Positions 34,853 through 46,059 of a stretch of 64,000 nucleotides of DNA are shown piece by piece. Numbering within the stretch: position 1 is the first letter of the stretch; the number at the start of each line of letters is the position of its first letter. Origin of the DNA: Symbiodinium kawagutii (taxonomy: Eukaryota; Sar; Dinophyceae; Suessiales; Symbiodiniaceae); NCBI GenBank assembly GCA_009767595.1, contig VSDK01009657.1:57787-121786 (forward strand), read 5' to 3'. The notes under the pieces are model-generated. The model saw nothing but the letters and a program-made list of their open reading frames with translations, had not been told where the DNA came from and ran no database searches. The position numbers were made by a program, and so were the translations under genes.

Positions 34853-36260
34853 GCATGGCAGTATCCAAGAGCTACGACGGGGTGGTATACTTGGACCAGC
34901 TGACACTTCAAGTCGCCTCAGTCTAGCTACAACTGGGATGTATTCATACATCCCGGACGGATCCTCCAGGAACAACAGGTATGTATACAATTGAATATAC
35001 ATTTGCAAGTTTACATAGATACAAATATTCACATATATATATATATAAATATATAGAAATATAGAAGTACATCTGTGTACATTTATTTGTTTATCTCGTC
35101 CACAAAATCCGCACACACACACATGTCTAGATATATAGATATGCTCAAAACCCAACCAGGGGATACCGCGGCTGGATCCATGGCTTAGAGTACCCCGATG
35201 GCGTCGCCCAAACCTGTCATCCAACGCATGGATGGAATGTCAAACAGCGGTTCCTATTATGTAACAAATTCATGGTTCATAATGGCTCAGCTTCCTAGTA
35301 CTGGTGCATAATGGTTCATAAAAACTCATAATGGTTAATAATGCATATAACAACGTCAAATAAATCTATGGCTCGTAAAGGTTCATAATTAGCCATTGTC
35401 AATTGTTTCAATTTCAATCAATGCCTTGACAGTGCTGGCCATAATTAAACCATGAAGAGTGGTTTTCAACAATTCAAAAACAAGTGACTTACCAACTATG
35501 TTGCTATGTGTGACTATATGGTGTTACCGTAATAACTGGAGAAACATTTGGTTTAACAAAAAGTAAGAACTGCTTCAAACAAAGGATAACACATGTGCAA
35601 AGGTGGTTCCATGCAAAAAATCATTAGTTCATGGTTTGTGGGAACTCTTTAATATGATTGATTGCGGTTGTAGGAATGGGACGTCATGAGTCAATAGTTG
35701 GTAAAAAGTGGTCGTCAAGTGATGTGGGATTCCTGCGGTGGTGTGCATCGTGCCCAATATGTTCTAGATAGGTGAACATGTTGACAGGAGCGCGTTTTTT
35801 TGACACGCAATTCCTTTACCCTTCAGCTATTCAAAGTAAACATGGGGATAAGTTCAATCAAGTAAAAATATGCAAAAAAAAGGTTGCCAAGATGGTTATC
35901 GGCCTGTGTGTCAGCATTGTCTAAGTTGACCCACGCCCATGTATCCCTCTGTCTGGGCTTGAAAAGTGAATCTAGTCTAACTGTCAAACAATCATAAGTG
36001 GAACATGTCAAACAAATTGTCTGCGTCCTATGAATGTAGATATAACCTTTTCCTAGCCGGCGTCATTTCCACCCATGGTCACAACAACCAGACCTAATGG
36101 ATGTATCGGCCAACGATTGACTGGGAGGAAGACTCGGTACAGTTGCTTTCGTATCCACGCATTTTCTATGTTTAGTTATTTTTCATCCACTTGGCTTTGT
36201 TTTTCAAAACTTCACCAAATTTAAGAAGGCAACACACTGACCAATCACCTCCATCAAAAA

Positions 36261-36788
36261 ATGCTGAGCTTCCTCGCGAATTGCAGCTTGTGGATTAGAA
36301 AAAATCCAATCCTGCAACGGCCGCTTGAAGTTTTTCCACATGAATTTGTCGAATGGTTCCATTTTTCTTGGCTCACAATCCGGGCAATTCAGCTGCGACT
36401 AGCCCAATCCGCATCGGCCACAGAAGAATTGCAAACAAGCAACGGGGGGACTTCCGGGGGCCCTCCTAAAACTGCGTGTGTGAATTCAACAGTAGAAACA
36501 GAGAAAACATCAATCTATGAAGAGCGGGTGGAATACCAGAAGTCAATTAAATTGGTTCTTCTGCAGTCAACTTACTCAAACATACAGAGATTACAAAAAA
36601 TGTTGCAGACAGGGACGATTCGTTCAGCTAAATTTTTTGTTGGCGCTACTCCAACGGCGGGAAACCGCGAATTGTGGTTTGCCAATGGCGAATGGCAGGC
36701 AACAGAAGCAGAAAGTCTTGACGTTGAGGACAATGTGTGTTCCGTCGGTGTCCCACATGGTTGGGGCATACTTCAATCCCAAAATTGA
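36261..36788 (+). CDS. Hypothetical 175-residue open frame, possibly a relic
   Basis: The longest non-repeat frame with an ATG in the window. Sequence complexity is normal: an aromatic-rich N-terminus (EFVEWFHFSWLTIRAIQLR), then a polar middle. An opposing minus frame (36624-36992) is also protein-like (HGWAVHIPSNFSYWLGHGHY). By a rough stop-codon estimate an ORF of this length could arise once by chance in a 64-kb window, so the call is weak. Confidence 0.3.
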   Translation: MLSFLANCSLWIRKNPILQRPLEVFPHEFVEWFHFSWLTIRAIQLRLAQSASATEELQTSNGGTSGGPPKTACVNSTVETEKTSIYEERVEYQKSIKLVLLQSTYSNIQRLQKMLQTGTIRSAKFFVGATPTAGNRELWFANGEWQATEAESLDVEDNVCSVGVPHGWGILQSQN

Positions 36789-37177
36789 AATACCCACTTG
36801 TGACAAAAATTTCTTTGATCCGCTAACTTTGGACTGCCAATGACCATAATGACCATGGCCAAGCCAATAGCTGAAATTAGATGGGATGTGCACTGCCCAT
36901 CCGTGTTTTCGGATCTGATGCACAAGGTTGAACGCGTCCATCTCTATACAACAACCCCATGGTTGAACAAAAACTTGGCCATGGCCCATCAAAAAATCTT
37001 ACCAAGATGTGAGGATTGTGAGAACCGTTATTTCACATTTGGGACACTGGTTTCCTAGACGTATATAGTCACGCGCACCGCAAAAGATTGGGTATCAAAA
37101 ATTGCAATGCCGCACTAAAAACAAACTGTCCGCAATGTTTGTGGATTGCATGACAAAACTGCAACAGGACTTGCCCT

Positions 37178-37400
37178 GAGAGCGCCTTATTGAAAAGATT
37201 CAACAAAGTTCTTGAACTTTGAGGTCCTTATTGAAATGAAAATCTTCTTGAAAAATTTCAATAAACTTATTGAAACACATTTCAAAAACTTTCTTGAAAT
37301 ATTTCAATTTGGAGTTCAAACTCTTATTGAAAATGTTCAATAAGATTTTTGAAACACACGCTAATAAAATAATTGAAATATATCCTTTGCTGGAAGTCAA
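37178..37400 (+). repeat. Left terminal/subterminal repeat with TTATTGAAA words
   Basis: GAGAGCGCCTTATTGAAAAG followed by at least six copies of TTATTGAAA or TTCAATAA within 220 bp. Confidence 0.75.
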
Positions 37401-37461
37401 TCAATGAGCCCTTAGAAAGCGCAATGTGTGCTTGGGCTGCAACCATGTGGCGAAGAATGCG

Positions 37462-37827
37462 CTAGAGCAGAAAAACAGCCAAAGCAATAGTTTTTGGCTT
37501 ATTGTTTTCTGAGCCTTGCAAAAAGGCTTGCCTTGGTGGGAAAAGAACTTCAAAGAGGCTTGTGGTTGCAATCAAATCATCCAATGTGACAGCCATCCCA
37601 TCAGCAAGGTGCACCAGTTCCGGCGACAAACGTCTGAAAATCAGCTTGGTCAACAGCAAGCGTTCGAAACAACTTGTAGCCTGTAGCCAGCCGCTTGTAC
37701 TCGTTGAGATCTTCACGGGGTCCAAGTCAGCACAGCTACCCACAGCTACAACTCCTGCGCCGTTGCTATGGCCTATCCTTGGGACACCCGCGCGGCAGGC
37801 GCGGCGGTCCCAACTCACTGGGCTCAA
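37462..37827 (-). CDS. Coding-like ORF, unknown family, with a diverged copy at 42.6 kb
   Basis: 121 codons from ATG to stop. The middle is GAGVVAVGSCADLDPVKIST and the C-terminal half contains PELVHLADGMAVTLDDLIAT. Similarity at DNA level to 42590-42870 covers most of it, which argues for a real sequence family. Whether the start is the listed ATG or a splice site is unknown. Confidence 0.4.
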   Translation of the reverse strand: MSPVSWDRRACRAGVPRIGHSNGAGVVAVGSCADLDPVKISTSTSGWLQATSCFERLLLTKLIFRRLSPELVHLADGMAVTLDDLIATTSLFEVLFPPRQAFLQGSENNKPKTIALAVFLL

Positions 37828-37929
37828 TGTCTGTATCTCTAAATCTAAGCAACAAAATGTGGATTGGGTGGAATTTCCGGCAAATAATGGGGCTTATGTT
37901 GGTTTTCATCCCGGATATATGATTTTTCC

Positions 37930-38221
37930 CCACCTGCCAGGCGAGGGTTGTGAGATTTTACGTTAGCTGCCTCGTCCTCCTCCTCCTCTCCTCGGCTCCT
38001 CCTCCTCGCCGGACCTCAGCCACGTAATTTATTCCCAGTGTTCCTTGCCGGACCTCAACCACGATGATCACTCCCCAGTCTTCGGACCTCAACCACGACC
38101 ATCCATGCCCAGTGTTCCCAGTGTTCCCTCCCGCACCTCAACCACGATCATCCACGACCTGTCTTCGCTGCCGGACCTCAACCACGATCATACACGCACA
38201 GTGTTCCCTGCCAGACTCAAC
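37930..38221 (+). repeat. Leader of satellite array 2
   Basis: CACCTGCCAGGCGAGGGTTG, TTTTACGTTAGCTGC, a CTCCTCC tract, then about four degenerate ~50-bp units of GCCGGACCTCAACCACGA plus CATCCACGCCCAGTGTTCCC. It matches the leader of array 1. Confidence 0.75.
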
Positions 38222-41200
38222 TCCCCTGCCAAAAGCTATGCCAGGTACAATGCCAAAAGCTATGCCAGATACATTGCCAAAAGCTACGCCAAACAGAACA
38301 CCAAAAGCTATGCCAGATACATTGCCAAAAACTTTGCCAGATACATTGCCAAAAGCTATGCCGGATAGAATGCCAAAAGCTATGCCAGATACAAGGCCAA
38401 AAGCTATGCCAGATAGAATGCCAAAAGCTATGCCAGATAGAATGCCAAAAATTTTGCCAGATACATTGCCAAAAGCTATGCCAGATACAAGGCCAAAAGC
38501 TATGCCAGATAGAATGCCAAAAGCTATGCCAGATAAACTGCCACAAGCTGTGCCACACGAAATGTCAGAAGCTATGCCAGATATCATGCCAAAAAATATG
38601 CCAGATACATTGCCAAAAGCTACGCCAAACAGAATGCCAAAAGCTACGCCAAACAGAATGCTAAAAGCTATGCCAGTTACATTGCCAGAAGCTATGCCAG
38701 ATAGAATGCCCAAAGCTATGCCAGATAAACTGCCACAAGCTGTGCCACACGAAATGTCAGAAGCTATGCCAGATATCATGCCAAAAACTCTGCCAGATAG
38801 AATGCCAAAAGCTATGCCAGATACAAGGCCAAAAGCTATGCCAGATACATTGCCAAAAACTTTGCCAGATACATTGCCAAAAGCTATGCCAGATACATTG
38901 CCAAAAGCTACGCCAGATAGAGCGCCCAAAGCTATGCAAGATAGACTGCCAAAAGCTGCGCCACACGAAATGTCAGAAGCTATGCCAGATATCATGCCAG
39001 AAGCTATGCCAGATACATTGCCAAAAGCTACGCCAGATAGAGCGCCCAAAGCTATGCAAGATAGACTGCCAAAAGCTGCGCCACACGAAATGTCAGAAGC
39101 TATGCCAGATATCATGCCAGAAGCTATGCCAGATACATTGCCAAAAGTTACGCCAAACAGAATGCTAAAAGCTATGCCAGATACATTGCCAAAAGTTACG
39201 CCAAACAGAATGCTAAAAGCTATGCCAGATACATTGCCAAAAGCTATGCCGGATAGAATGCCAAAAGCTATGCCAGATACAATGCCAAAAGCTATGCCAG
39301 AGAGAATGCCAAAAGCTATGCCAGATACAAGGCCAAAAGCTATGCCAGATAGAATGCCAAAAGCTATGCCAGATACAACGCCAAAAGCAATGCCACACGA
39401 AATGTCAGAAGCTATGCCAGATAGAATGCCAAAAGCTATGCCAGATACAATGCCAGATGCTATGCCAGGTACAATGCCAAAAGCTTTGCCGGACAAAATA
39501 AGCTATGCCAGATGCATTGCCAAAAGCTATGCCAGAGAGAATGCCAAAAGCTATGCCAGATACATTGCCAAAAGCTATGCCAGATAGAATGCCAAAAGCT
39601 ATGCCAGATAGAATGCCAAAAGCTACGCCAGACAAAATGCCAAAAGCTATGCCAGATAGAATGCCAAAAACTTTGCCAGATACATTGCCAAAAGCTATGC
39701 CAGATACATTGCCAAAAGCTACGCCAGATAGAGCGCCCAAAGCTATGCCAGATAAACTGCCACAAGCTGCGCCACACGAAATGTCAGAAGCTATGCCAGA
39801 TATCATGCCAGAAGCTATGCCAGATACATTGCCAAAAGTTACGCCAAACAGAATGCCAAAACCTATGCCAAACAGAACGCCAAAAGCTACGCCAGATAGA
39901 ATGCCAAAAGCTATGCCAGATAGAATGCCAAAAGCTTTGCCAGATATAATGCCAAAAGCTATGCCAAGCAGAATGCTAAACTTATGCCAAACAGAATGCC
40001 AAAAGCTATGCCAGATTCAATGGCAAAAGCTATGCCAAATAGACCGCCAAAAGCTACGCCACATGAAATGTCAGAAGCTATGCCAAACATAATGCCAAAA
40101 GCTATGCCAGATAGAAGGCCAAAAGCTATGCCAGATACATTGCCAAAAGCTACGCCAAACAGAATGCCAAAAGCTATGCCAAACAGAATGCTAAAAGCTA
40201 TGCCAGTTACATTGCCAGAAGCAATGCCAGATAGGATGCCAAAAGCTATGCCAGATACATTGCCAAAAGCTACGCCAAACAGAACGCCAAAAGCTATGCC
40301 AGATACATTGCCAAAAGCTACGCCAAACAGAACGCCAAAAGCTATGCCAGATACATTGCCAAAAACTTTGCCAGATACATTGCCAAAAGCTATGCCAGAT
40401 AGAATGCCAAAAGCGAAGACAGATAGAATGCCAAAAGCTACGCAAGACCAAAAAAAGCTATGCCAGATACAATGCCAAAAGCTATGCCAGATATAATGCC
40501 AGAAGCTATGCCAGATACAACCCCAAAAGCTATGCCAAATAGAATGCCAAAAGCTACGCCACATGAAATGTCAGAAGCTACGCCGGATAGAACGCCAAAA
40601 GCTTTGCCAGATAGAAGGCCAGAAGCTACGCCAGATACATTGCCAAAAGCTATGCCAGTAGAATGCCAAAAACTATGCCAGATACATTGCCAGAAGCTAC
40701 GCCAAACAGAATGCCAAAACCTACGCCAGACAAAATGCCAAAAGCTATGCCAGATACAATGGCAAAAGCTACGCCAGACAAAATGCCAAAAACTATGCCA
40801 GATATAATGCCAAAAGCTATGCCAGATACAATGCCAGAAGCTATGCCAGATACAATGCCAGAAGCTATGCCAGATAGAATGCCAGAAGCTATGCCAGATA
40901 CAACGCCAAAAGCTATGCCAGAAAGAATGTCAAAAGCTATGCCAGGAGCTATGCCAGATAGAGCGCCCAAAGCTATGCCAGATAAACTGCCACAAGCTAT
41001 GCCACACGAAATGTCAGAAGCTATGCCAGATACATTGCCAAAAGCTATGCCAGATACATTGCCAAAAGCTATGCCAGATAGAATGCCAAAAGCTACGCCA
41101 GACAAAATGCCACAAGCTATGCCAGATAGAATGCCAAAAACTTTGCCAGATACAATGCCAAAAGCTTTGCTAGATACATTGCCAAAAGCTACGCCAGACA

Positions 41201-41835
41201 AAATGCCAAAAGCTATGCCACACAGAATGCCAAAAGCTACGCCACACAAAATGCCAAAAGCTATGCCAGATACAATGCCACAAGCTACGCCAGACAAAAT
41301 GCCAAAAACTATGCCAGATATAATGCCAAAAGCTATGCCAGATACGATGCCAGAAGCTATGCCAGATACAATGCCAGAAGCTATGCCAGATACAACCCCA
41401 AAAGCTATGCCAGATACATTGCCAAAAGCTATGCCAAACAGAATGCCAAAAACTATGCCAGATACATTGCCAGAAGCTACGCCAAACAGAATGCCAAAAC
41501 CTACGCCAGACAAAATGCCAAAAACTATGCCAGATATAATGCCAAAAGCTATGCCAGATACAATGCCAGAAGCTATGCCAGATACAATGCCAGAAGCTAT
41601 GCCAGATACAATGCCAGAAGCTATGCCAGATACAATGCCAAAAGCTTTGCCGGACAAAATAAGCTATGCCAGATGCATTGCCAAAAGCTACGCCAAACAG
41701 AATGCCAAAAGCTATGCTAGATACATTGCCAAAAGCTATGCCAGATAGAATGCCAAAAACTTTGCCAGATACATTGCCAAAAGCTATGCCAAATAGAATG
41801 CCAGAAGCTATGCCAAAAGCTATGCTGAGACCAGC
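38222..41835 (+). repeat. 12/24-bp satellite, array 2, about 3.6 kb
   Basis: About 300 subunits of 12 bp, alternating ATGCCAAAAGCT and ATGCCAGATANA, with recurrent variants (ACGCC for ATGCC, CACACGAAATGTC). The plus frame is open for 507 codons (38064-39587), is shifted by indels near 39490, 39980, 40460, 40660 and 41660, and reopens after each. Frequent Met-to-Thr and other non-synonymous changes with no codon-level conservation argue against a protein-coding role. The array contains an exact 120-bp tandem duplication at 38881-39120. Confidence 0.95.
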
Positions 41836-42589
41836 TTTGAGTGCCAATCAACCAAAGTTTTGAGACTGCTAAAATGCTTGTTAGATGTTGGCAAACCCAA
41901 TCAGACTCAGGACCTGCTGCGTAGACAACATCCACAGTTGGCAAATTTAAAAATATGAAGAAACTTAGTCACTTGGTGAAGACATAAGAACGTGTGTATA
42001 CCTGTTTGCTAGCGAACTTAACAGGGTCACCCATAGGTCTTGATCAAAACTTCCAAATCATTTCATCGAGGTTCATACATATTCCTGTAGCTCTGGTTGA
42101 CACACTTCCCAGTCACCGTCTTTGCTTCCAGCCTGAAGCATCTGTTGAAGTTTGCGCCTCAATGTTTTGACCACGAGCGGCGGCTGGGAGTTGAATCTGA
42201 TGAGTTACTGGCATAAAATCATCTGTCGGGTTTTGCAAAATAGCCGTCGTCATCTTGTTGCAACTACCCTCCCCAATCTATGTAGATGCACAACCCTCCA
42301 AATACATGCCTATTCCTGCCCTTGCATCCATGTACACATACTTGTGCAAATACACATCTACAGATAAAATATTTGTATCAAACATTCCTAATACACCTTA
42401 GAAAAAAAAGATTGCTGTTCATGCCCATTGGGTCGGCTCGCACCGGTATGTAGGGCGCCCGGCTCTCCGACCCTCACCTCCTGTTTGAGGCCTAGCTCCT
42501 GCGATGTGTAGCGCCCTGGGGGTGCCAGGGAAGCCATAGGAACCGGTGGGGGAACTTCAGTTACTGGAGATGTGCAATTTGAGACCTGG

Positions 42590-42870
42590 GGTTTACTTCC
42601 GATGGAAGCGCGTCAAGTCATTCAATGTCAGAGCCAGCCATCTATCCCATCAGCAAGGTGCGCCGGTTCTGGTCTGATAAACATCCGAACACCTGCTTGA
42701 TCAATAGGAAATGTTTGAAACATCAAACCATTTCTAAAGGAAACATCTGTAGCCAATAATTAGCATGTAAGCGTTGAGATCTTAATGGGCAAGGTCCCTC
42801 GCACCACAGCTACCCACAGCCACAACTCCTGTGCTTTCGCTATGACCATAGCTCCTTGGGACAGGGCACC
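42590..42870 (-). pseudogene. Diverged copy of the 37.5-kb ORF
   Basis: Shares CATCAGCAAGGTGC, GCGTTGAGATCTT, CACAGCTACCCACAGC and CACAACTCCTG in the same order as 37600-37770. The minus frame keeps GVVAVGSCG and then stops after a few codons. It carries several indels and looks like a decayed duplicate. Confidence 0.5.
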
Positions 42871-43929
42871 CGCCGGGCCGGTGGTATGGGGGCATCCCCA
42901 AGTTCAACACCACAGGTGCGCAGCTTTCCCCAGGTAGACCGCGAGAATCCTCAAGTAGTGAGGTTTCACTAAGCTTCAACAATGGTTGTTGGAAGCCCAA
43001 GGACATATAATAAAATCTGACTCAAGCGTTATTTGAATCGAAGGATGATAAAACCTGGCCAGCCCGGGTTCTTGGGACCCTAGGGACAAGAATGTCATTG
43101 AGCCTGCAGATAAACTGACAATACTGGGCATAAGCATGAATGAACTTACAAGTTTCTGAGAATACCCAAATGCAGGAAATGACATACAAGTGCTTGTCAA
43201 TGAATCCCGATGAGACCCAAGCAAATGGTTTCCCACCGGCACTGCGCAAGGGATCGTGTGTGATACGCCGCCAAAGGGCAAACGTGTTGTGAATATCAAT
43301 TACGTCCGGGTGTAATTACGCCTGGCCTAGCTTCTATCCCAAACTGGAAACCCAAAATTTCCAAAGACTCCCAGTCACGGATCCTGCTTCCAAGAATGTT
43401 TCCTTGGGTAAGACCACCAGAAACACCTATTATTGGCAGGAAAATCCATCCAAGTGACAATTTGTTGCATGTTCAAATGTAGAGACACCCAAAATAAGCC
43501 CCAGTCATTGAGTTAGGAACACCAAGATGGCCGCACCATCCTTCTGATCCAAGAAGCCTCCGACGTGGCATTTCGCAATGTCCTTGGCTGCGCGGACTCA
43601 TGGCGGAATTAGCATCCTTGGTGGTTGGCCGATGCTTGGCTTCAAAAAATCTCCAACAAGAGCAGCCTTCACTTCAGGTATCCCTGAAGGTCACGGTAGT
43701 TATCTCAAGTCAAGGTACACGGGTTCAATCTGACGTGTTTTTCAAGGTTGTCGCTGCAAGGCATCAGGTTCTAGGTGGGTTCATCAGATGTCTACATGGT
43801 TCTACATGGCTGTGGGTCAAAACCCTTAGTCCCCCCGGTTCTCCCTGCATTAGCGATTGTTTTCCCTATAGTTTTGTTGGTGAACTTATCCACCATTGTT
43901 GGTTAACTGCTTGACCCATAGCCACATTG

Positions 43930-44335
43930 GTTCAACAGGTGCTGCGCCGCATTGCTGACGTTGCTGTCGCGGCACTCAAGTCTGTAGCTCCAGCTCTTCC
44001 TTCTCGCGACGTGCCTTGCTCCCAGTAGCGTGGCGACGTGGCAACCGGGGCGGCTCACCGCGGCTGAACCTTAGCAACTATAGGGAACCTGGCAAAAATG
44101 AAACCTCGGGTTTGGTTTCGAAACCTCGGGTTTCCAAATGAACCCTTTATTTTCGTCGGTTTTGGTTGGTGAAGGTATATGTAGCAATAGCGAGATATAG
44201 TTAGCTACTATTGACAACCCAATGTATCCCTCAAGGTCACCGAAGTTTAGCCCGGGCGTCACCACTGCCACCCGTTGCCGCCACGGCACGCGTGCATGCT
44301 GCTCTGCGCGTTCTTGACGCACCTTGGACTCGGAG
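43930..44335. other. GC-rich exon-like islands, strand unresolved
   Basis: Two islands (about 43940-44060 and 44240-44330). A minus frame in the second contains ESKVRQERAEQHARVPWRQR, charged and helical in style. In the first, a plus frame contains RIADVAVAALKSVAPALPSR. They could be exons of one gene on the minus strand, but signals are weak. Confidence 0.3.
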
Positions 44336-44891
44336 GTCTCACCATGGGTTCACCAGGGGTTAAGGGTAAACTATGATAAACTATGCAGGTGAATCATCTG
44401 ATAAAATCTGGCAACAGTGGCTGAATCAAGGACTGATGATTGAATGACGGGTGGACACCGGGGCGATCATGTTCTAGAAATGATGCGGGCTAGTACTGAT
44501 CAGGTGGAAACGATGGGTTGGCAATGGCTTATTAACTGGTTGGTGTTTTCACCCCTAATGAAAATATTGGTCAACCAAGCGTTTGCTATATAAAAAATCA
44601 TCAGGGAAAATCAACCAACGTCAAAAACGCGCCACGCAGTTAATAACCGGCAGGTCAGAATGGGTTCAGAAGGTATTGTGTACTGAGAGTACCAGTTTGG
44701 CAATGTGGTAGTAAATCTCGGGATTTGACTGGCAACACCAATCAGTCTAAATCGTTGGCATCAATGAGACGCAAAACCATGGTGTTTAGCACGATGGGTA
44801 GGAAATAACTCATAACATTTCCATGTATTAGAACTAACTATGAATCATTGTCATGGGTGAGTTCGGTCTGTCAAGAATCCCTTCTTTCTAG

Positions 44892-45092
44892 GGGGTCAAA
44901 CTCGTCAGCAAGGTGCTGAGTGATGGCGCGGCTAAGAACCAATGGGTACATTCACAACAGCGCAAGCAGCTGAACATCAGCCACCAACAGCTCATCGAGA
45001 AGTTGTCGCCTTTTGCCCCAGAGGTTGGAGCCACAAAAGGCAGCGCGCTCAAGAAAAGGGCTGAGCTCATGCAGACATATGCAAAGAAGTGA
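44892..45092 (+). CDS. Terminal exon, unknown conserved-looking protein
   Basis: A textbook acceptor (CCCTTCTTTCTAG) is followed by 67 codons in phase ending at TGA. The peptide contains NQWVHSQQRKQLNISHQQL, then IEKLSPFAPEVGATKGSALK, and ends in AELMQTYAKK. Lys/Gln-rich and predicted mostly helical by eye. Third positions are strongly G/C-biased, and other frames are closed or poorer. Upstream exons were not located. It lies inside the 37.2-46.0-kb region and could be host DNA or cargo. No family recognised. Confidence 0.6.
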   Translation, partial: GVKLVSKVLSDGAAKNQWVHSQQRKQLNISHQQLIEKLSPFAPEVGATKGSALKKRAELMQTYAKK

Positions 45093-45179
45093 GCACAACT
45101 AGAACCTTGCAAAAGGGCAGATAAAGTAATTCCCATACAACCATCACTGGAAAAGGCTCAGCCATCATGAAACTGACGG

Positions 45180-45540
45180 CCAAAAAAAAATCTGCAAAAG
45201 GGCATAGCCCTGCAAAAGGGAATTGCCTTGCAAAAAGGCTTTGGCTCAAGGATGCTTGAAAAGAAAGTGTCCTGGGACAATCATTCTAGGGCTCAGCAAT
45301 ATGTTGCAAGGATGTTTGGACCATGGCGTGGTCAAAAGAGTTTCAACAACTGTAGACTGTAGCCTGATGTGTGTTGTGTCAGTAGTGTCCAAGCACTTGA
45401 TTGTTGTTGGTTGTTGTACGCGTTGTCCCTGGCTGCAGCTTTGAGGCTCACACCTAAAACGTTGAAAAAAGTAAAGCTTTTGAAAAAGAGCAAAGCAACA
45501 GCCCTGTGAAAGGGCAGGCCTTGAAAAAGGGCAATGAAGG
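45180..45540. repeat. GCCCTGCAAAAGGGCA-type imperfect repeats
   Basis: GCAAAAGGGCATAGCCCTGC, CCTTGCAAAAAGGCTT, CCCTGTGAAAGGGCAGG and CCTTGAAAAAGGGC recur, each a small inverted repeat of GCCCT...AGGGC. A related copy (CCTTGCAAAAAGGCTTGCC) is at about 37515 near the other terminus. Confidence 0.55.
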
Positions 45541-45794
45541 CTGAGGAAGGGTTCATATCCTCATGCAGCCCACCCAGCCCAAGCCCACCTCCCGGATCTG
45601 TTCTACCCCATGGATTCCTGCACTAAATGAAATGGAGGACACGCTGACACAAAAACACGCAAACAAAAAGAAAAACCAGCTGGGGCCAGGCCCAAATTGC
45701 ATATGACTGCTGAAAACTTGGCAGTGGGTATCCCTGTAACACAAAAAAAAATTGGATTTGTATTTTGTCTTCCAGCATTCTGATATTTTCAACA

Positions 45795-46022
45795 AACAAG
45801 GTTTTAAACTTATTGGAACAATGTTTCGAACCTTATTGGAACAGCTTTTAAAACCTTATTGAAACAGGCTTCGAGAAGCTTATTGAAACCGATTGGAAAT
45901 TATTGAAACGAACTTTGAAACAGGTCACCACACCATTTCAATAAGACAGCCATTCTTATTGAAATGGATGGGTCTTATTGAAAAATGCTTTTCTTATTGA
46001 ATCTTTTCAATAAGGCGCTCTC
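45795..46022 (-). repeat. Right terminal/subterminal repeat with CTTATTGAAA words
   Basis: Eight or more copies of CTTATTGAAA/CTTATTGGAA in 220 bp, ending outward in GAATCTTTTCAATAAGGCGC followed by TC. Confidence 0.75.
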
Positions 46023-46059
46023 TGGGTATGCCTATGCCCAACCAAATTTACCGATTGGT

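Larger units (their letters stand above)
37178..46022. mobile_element. 8.8-kb region bounded by 26-bp inverted termini
   Basis: The left end GAGAGCGCCTTATTGAAAAG plus ATTCAA is repeated exactly, inverted, at 46022-45997. Both ends are followed inward by ~200 bp rich in CTTATTGAAA words. This is the layout of a DNA transposon with terminal and subterminal repeats. It encloses the satellite array 2, the ORF at 37462-37827 and the exon at 44892-45092. No transposase was recognised and no target-site duplication is evident (TTGCCCT left, TGGGTAT right), so two separate inverted copies of a shorter repeat are an alternative. Confidence 0.5.

Noticed and set aside
38064-41748. Very long Met-Pro-Lys-Ala repeat proteins, and antisense Gly-rich or Trp/His-rich membrane-like proteins
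   Set aside because: All six frames of the satellite are open, frames shift by indels, and variants are mostly non-synonymous; no frame stands out as selected.
45238-45251. Match to the end of the dinoflagellate spliced leader (TTTGGCTCAAG)
   Set aside because: Only the last 11 bases match, and the word lies in a local GCAAAAAGGCTT repeat that explains it; no full leader or downstream cDNA-like sequence.
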